A DNA stretch of 24,940 nt from DASTGO01 sp035719045 (GTDB lineage Bacteria > Actinomycetota > Actinomycetes > Actinomycetales > Kineosporiaceae): assembly GCA_035719045.1 (NCBI GenBank), contig DASTGO010000439.1:1-24940 (forward strand). Direction: 5' to 3'. The notes under the pieces were generated by a model. That model ran no database searches. It was given only the letters and a program-made list of their open reading frames with translations, and was not told where the DNA came from. Positions within the stretch are counted from its first letter, which is position 1. Each line of letters opens with the position of its first letter. A program made the translations under genes and the position numbers. This document shows positions 22,159 to 24,940 of this stretch, in pieces.

Positions 22159-23003
22159 CCTCCGCCGGTGTGGCCCGGGGAGCTGGCGGCACCCCGGCCG
22201 GCGGACCGGGCGGAGCGGGGTCCGCGGTGGGCCGCCTGACGCTGTCGATCGTCGGCTGCTCCGGGTCGTTCCCGAGCCCGGACTCGGCGGCCTCCTGCTA
22301 CCTGCTGCAGGCGCCCGCGGGGGCCGGCGGGGCGGTGTCCCGGGTGCTGCTGGACCTGGGCAGTGGCGCGCTCGGCCCACTGCAGCGGCTCACCGACGTG
22401 CACGACCTGGACGCGGTGCTGCTCAGCCACCTGCACCCGGACCACTTCATGGACCTGTGCGGCCTGTACGTCGCGCTGAAGTACGACCCGGACCGGTCCC
22501 TGGGCCGCCGGCTGCTGGTGTACGGACCCGGCGGGACCGCCGACCGGCTGCGGCAGGCCTACGGCAGCGACGTCGGCAGGCTGGAGGAGGTGTTCGACGT
22601 CCGGGAGTGGCGCGACCACGAACCGGTCGTCGTCGGCGGCCTCGCGGTGACCCCGATCCGGGTGAACCATCCGGTGGAGGCTTACGGGCTGCGGGCCGAG
22701 GCGGGGGGCGCGGTGGTCACGTACACCGGCGACACGGACACCTGTCCCGCGCTGCACGAGCTGGCCCGGGATGCGGATCTGCTGCTGGCCGAGGCGTCCT
22801 TCCAGGAGGGCCGGGACACCGTCCGGGACGTCCACCTGACCGGGCAGCGGGCCGGACAGGTCGCCACCGAGGCGGGTGCCCGGCGGCTGCTGCTCACCCA
22901 TCTCCCGCCGTGGAACGATCCCGGGGCTGTGCTCGCGGAGGCCCGCAGCAGCTACCCCGGCCCCCTGGACGTGGTGAGCGCGGGGCAGTCCTACCCGCTC
23001 TGA
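22155..23003 (+). CDS. Metallo-beta-lactamase-fold phosphodiesterase (Rv1339-like)
   Basis: This 282-residue protein has the zinc motif SHLHPDH (His92, His94, Asp96, His97). Downstream ligands are likely in VTYTGDTDTCP and LLLTHLPPW. The opening GRLTLSIVGCSGSFPSPDSAASCYL is typical of the family. Between murI and rph this position is held in M. tuberculosis by Rv1339, reported as an atypical class II cyclic-AMP phosphodiesterase; cAMP breakdown is therefore the best guess here. The fold also includes tRNase Z and other hydrolases. The first 25 residues are low-complexity, and an internal start (GTG 22228) is possible, but the ATGA overlap with murI favours ATG 22155. Confidence 0.85.
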   Translation: MTSAGVARGAGGTPAGGPGGAGSAVGRLTLSIVGCSGSFPSPDSAASCYLLQAPAGAGGAVSRVLLDLGSGALGPLQRLTDVHDLDAVLLSHLHPDHFMDLCGLYVALKYDPDRSLGRRLLVYGPGGTADRLRQAYGSDVGRLEEVFDVREWRDHEPVVVGGLAVTPIRVNHPVEAYGLRAEAGGAVVTYTGDTDTCPALHELARDADLLLAEASFQEGRDTVRDVHLTGQRAGQVATEAGARRLLLTHLPPWNDPGAVLAEARSSYPGPLDVVSAGQSYPL

Positions 23004-23065
23004 GCGAGCGGCAGCGAGCGAACCGGGAAGCATCGGGCGAGCGGAAGCGAGCGAACCGGGAAGCA
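23004..23065. repeat. 29-bp direct repeat between phosphodiesterase gene and rph
   Basis: Two 29-bp copies (23004-23032 and 23037-23065) differ at one base and lie 33 bp apart, directly after the stop codon. Each contains GCGAGCG twice followed by AACCGGGAAGCA. They separate the phosphodiesterase gene from the rph promoter. Repeats of GAGCG type are common between actinobacterial genes. Confidence 0.85.
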
Positions 23066-23114
23066 CAGCGGGCCGGGCACCTGCTCACTGTCGGCGGAGT
23101 TCCCCACCACGCTC

Positions 23115-23120
23115 TAGGGT
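23115..23120 (+). promoter_or_regulatory. -10 element of rph (leaderless)
   Basis: TAGGGT matches TANNNT and ends exactly 7 nt before ATG 23128. A GTG at 23119 lies in the same frame but overlaps the -10 element, so ATG 23128 is the better start. Confidence 0.65.
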
Positions 23121-23127
23121 GTCCGGC

Positions 23128-23886
23128 ATGCCCGACATCAACACGACGCCGACCGGCGCACCCGCCACCCGGATCGACGGACGCAGCCCCGACCAGCTGC
23201 GCGAGGTGCGGCTGACCCGCCGCTGGCTGGCCCACGCCGAGGGCTCGGTCCTGGTGGAGTTCGGCCGGACCCGGGTGCTGTGCGCGGCCAGCTTCACCGA
23301 AGGGGTCCCGCGCTGGCGCAAGGGCTCCGGGCAGGGCTGGGTCACCGCGGAGTACGCGATGCTGCCGCGGTCCACGAACACCCGCAGCGACCGGGAGTCC
23401 GTCAAGGGCCGGATCGGCGGGCGGACCCACGAGATCTCCCGGCTGATCGGCCGGTCCCTGCGCGCGGTGATCGACACCAAGGCGCTGGGGGAGAACACGA
23501 TCGTGCTCGACTGCGATGTGCTGCAGGCCGACGGCGGCACCCGGACCGCAGCCATCACCGGCGCCTACGTCGCGCTCGCCGACGCCGTGGCCTGGGCCCG
23601 GGAGCAGAAGCTGGTGCCGGCCTCGGCGCGGCCGCTGATCGGCTCGGTGGCCGCGGTCAGCGTCGGGGTGATCGGCGGGATCCCGATGCTGGACCTCTGC
23701 TACGAGGAGGACGTCCGGGCCGGGACGGACATGAACGTCGTCGTCACCGGGGACGGCCGGTTCGTCGAGGTGCAGGGCACCGCCGAGGGTGTCCCGTTCG
23801 ACCGGGCCGAGCTGGACACCCTGCTCGACCTCGCGGTCGGTGGCTGCGCCCGGCTGGCGGAACTGCAGCGGGAGGCGCTGGCGTGA
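23128..23886 (+). CDS. rph: Ribonuclease PH
   Basis: This 252-residue phosphorolytic 3'-5' exoribonuclease trims the 3' ends of tRNA precursors, using phosphate and releasing nucleoside diphosphates. Family blocks are RIDGRSPDQLREVRLTRRWL, GSVLVEFGRTRVLCAA, WVTAEYAMLPRSTNTRSDRE, GRTHEISRLIGRSLRAV, TIVLDCDVLQADGGTRTAAI (metal-binding and catalytic Asp/Glu region) and the C-terminal AEGVPFDRAELDTLLDLA. The length is normal. It has its own leaderless promoter, although it follows the phosphodiesterase gene. Its stop overlaps the GTG of rdgB by 4 nt (GTGA), so the pair is coupled. Confidence 0.95.
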   Translation: MPDINTTPTGAPATRIDGRSPDQLREVRLTRRWLAHAEGSVLVEFGRTRVLCAASFTEGVPRWRKGSGQGWVTAEYAMLPRSTNTRSDRESVKGRIGGRTHEISRLIGRSLRAVIDTKALGENTIVLDCDVLQADGGTRTAAITGAYVALADAVAWAREQKLVPASARPLIGSVAAVSVGVIGGIPMLDLCYEEDVRAGTDMNVVVTGDGRFVEVQGTAEGVPFDRAELDTLLDLAVGGCARLAELQREALA

Positions 23887-24500
23887 GCACGCTGGTGCTG
23901 GCCACCCGCAACGGGCACAAGGTGGCCGAACTGCGCCGGATCCTCGGCGAGACCGGTCCGGACGGGGTGGAGATCCGCGGCCTGGACGCCTTCCCCGGCG
24001 TCCCCGAGGTCGCCGAGACCGGGGTCACCTTCGCCGAGAACGCGGTGCTCAAGGCGGTCGCCGTGGCGGAGGCCACCGGGCTGCCCTCGGTCGCGGACGA
24101 CTCGGGCCTGTGCGTGGACGTCCTGGGCGGCGCTCCGGGCGTGTTCAGCGCCCGCTGGTGCGGCCGGCACGGGGACGACCGGGCCAACCTGGAGCTCCTG
24201 CTGGCCCAACTGCACGAGGTCCCGGACCTCCACCGCGGGGCGCACTTCGCCTGCGCCGCGGTCGCGGCCTTCCCCGGCGGCCGGCACCTGGTCGCGACGG
24301 GGCAGTTGACCGGGACCCTGATCCGGCAGCCGCGCGGCGGCAACGGGTTCGGCTACGACCCGATCTTCGTCCCGGAAGGGCAGACCCGGACCACCGCGGA
24401 GATGTCCCCGGCCGAGAAGGACGCCATTTCCCACCGGGGAAGGGCATTCCGGGCACTCGCGGAGCTGCTGCGCCCCGAGTTGGCCGTGCCGTCCGCCTGA
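23883..24500 (+). CDS. rdgB: Non-canonical purine NTP pyrophosphatase (XTP/dITP diphosphatase)
   Basis: This 205-residue Ham1-family enzyme hydrolyses dITP, ITP and XTP to monophosphates, keeping deaminated purines out of DNA and RNA. The N-terminal LVLATRNGHKVAELRRIL, TFAENAVLKA with the catalytic Glu, SVADDSGLCVDVLGGAPGVFSARW, GNGFGYDPIFVPEG and AEKDAISHRGRAFRAL are all present. GTG 23883 overlaps the rph stop codon by 4 nt. The rph-rdgB pair is conserved in many bacteria. The gene is complete and of ordinary length. Confidence 0.95.
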   Translation: MSTLVLATRNGHKVAELRRILGETGPDGVEIRGLDAFPGVPEVAETGVTFAENAVLKAVAVAEATGLPSVADDSGLCVDVLGGAPGVFSARWCGRHGDDRANLELLLAQLHEVPDLHRGAHFACAAVAAFPGGRHLVATGQLTGTLIRQPRGGNGFGYDPIFVPEGQTRTTAEMSPAEKDAISHRGRAFRALAELLRPELAVPSA

Positions 24501-24520
24501 TCGGCCCGCATCCTGGTCGG

Positions 24521-24940
24521 GTGACCGAACTGCACGACGGGCTGCCACGGCCGTCCGCCCCCTGCGCGCACCCCGGCGAACCTTCCGGACCAGGGGGCGC
24601 AGGGCTGCGGGGCCGGGACTGGGCCGGGCTCGGGCTGGTCGCGGGGGTGGCCGGGATCGGGGCGGCGCAACTGGTCGCGGCGGTGGTGGGCCCGGTGTCG
24701 GCACCGCTGGTCGCTGCGGGCAGCGCCTTCGTCGACCTGACCCCGCCCTGGTTGAAGGACCTTGCGGTCAGCCTCTTCGGCACCCATGACAAGCAGGTCC
24801 TGCTGGCCGGGGCCGTGGTGGTGCTGGCGGCCGCGTCAGCCGGTGCCGGTGTGCTGGCCCGCAGGCGGCTGCGGCCGGCCCAGTGGCTGGTGCTGGGGCT
24901 CGGGGTGGTCGCCGCGCTGGCCGCCGCCACCCGTCCGCAG
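24521..24940 (+). CDS. Membrane-anchored molybdopterin-dependent oxidoreductase (5' part only)
   Basis: The frame starts at GTG 24521, 20 nt after rdgB, and runs open to the window edge (140 codons, incomplete). After a Pro/Gly-rich tail come hydrophobic helices: LGLVAGVAGIGAAQLVAAVV, the loop SAFVDLTPPWLKDLAVSLFGTHDKQVLLAG, and AAVVVLAAASAGAGVLARRR. The DLTPP.LK......FGT.DK..LL.G block matches, as I recall it, the membrane part in front of sulfite-oxidase-like molybdopterin oxidoreductases of actinobacteria. The catalytic domain would lie beyond the window, so the assignment rests on the membrane part alone. Confidence 0.65.
   Translation, partial: MTELHDGLPRPSAPCAHPGEPSGPGGAGLRGRDWAGLGLVAGVAGIGAAQLVAAVVGPVSAPLVAAGSAFVDLTPPWLKDLAVSLFGTHDKQVLLAGAVVVLAAASAGAGVLARRRLRPAQWLVLGLGVVAALAAATRPQ

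Overview
The window comes from a very GC-rich actinobacterium. The evidence is strong G/C bias at third codon positions, many GTG starts, actinobacterial families (DUF2510/RDD, DUF2017, TAXI binding proteins) and the gene order pncB / clpS-DUF2017-murI-phosphodiesterase-rph-rdgB, which resembles the Mycobacterium tuberculosis Rv1330c-Rv1341 region. The species cannot be named from sequence alone.

Layout. (1) 1-779 is a worn patchwork: the C-terminal end of a chemoreceptor-like signalling domain and a frameshifted piece of an ISAzo13-type transposase. (2) 780-2612 encodes a secreted clan-A-like glycoside hydrolase with a Thr/Pro linker and a ricin-type lectin domain; a 22-bp-arm terminator hairpin separates it from the convergent operon. 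(3) 2783-6606 (minus) is a two-gene heterodimeric ABC exporter. (4) 6710-6802 looks like the last codons of a lost FAD-linked oxidase; 6817-7833 is a DUF2510/RDD membrane protein, followed by a 16-bp tandem repeat. (5) 8047-12918 holds a DctA-type symporter, a divergent membrane-anchored TAXI binding protein, and a convergent OmpR-type two-component system. (6) 13039-16006 (minus) holds a secreted metzincin-like metalloprotease with four C-terminal repeats and a conserved protein of unknown function. (7) 16227-18056 is a second TAXI protein with a 295-residue disordered region ahead of its Tat-like membrane anchor. (8) 18144-20161 (minus) is the pncA-pncB nicotinamide/nicotinate salvage pair. 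(9) 20255-24500 (plus) is clpS, a DUF2017 gene, murI, a metallo-beta-lactamase-fold phosphodiesterase, rph and rdgB. (10) 24521 to the end is the start of a membrane molybdopterin oxidoreductase.

How the genes may work together. The right half is housekeeping: NAD salvage, N-degron proteolysis, D-glutamate supply for the wall, cyclic-nucleotide turnover, RNA 3'-end processing and nucleotide-pool cleaning. The most unusual part is the centre. Two TAXI-type binding proteins have no TRAP permease in the window, and one sits between a dicarboxylate symporter and a histidine kinase/response regulator. This fits (by inference) a ligand-sensing module in which the binding protein informs the kinase rather than feeding a transporter. 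Several genes carry a TANNNT hexamer 6-8 nt before the start codon, which suggests that leaderless transcription is common here.
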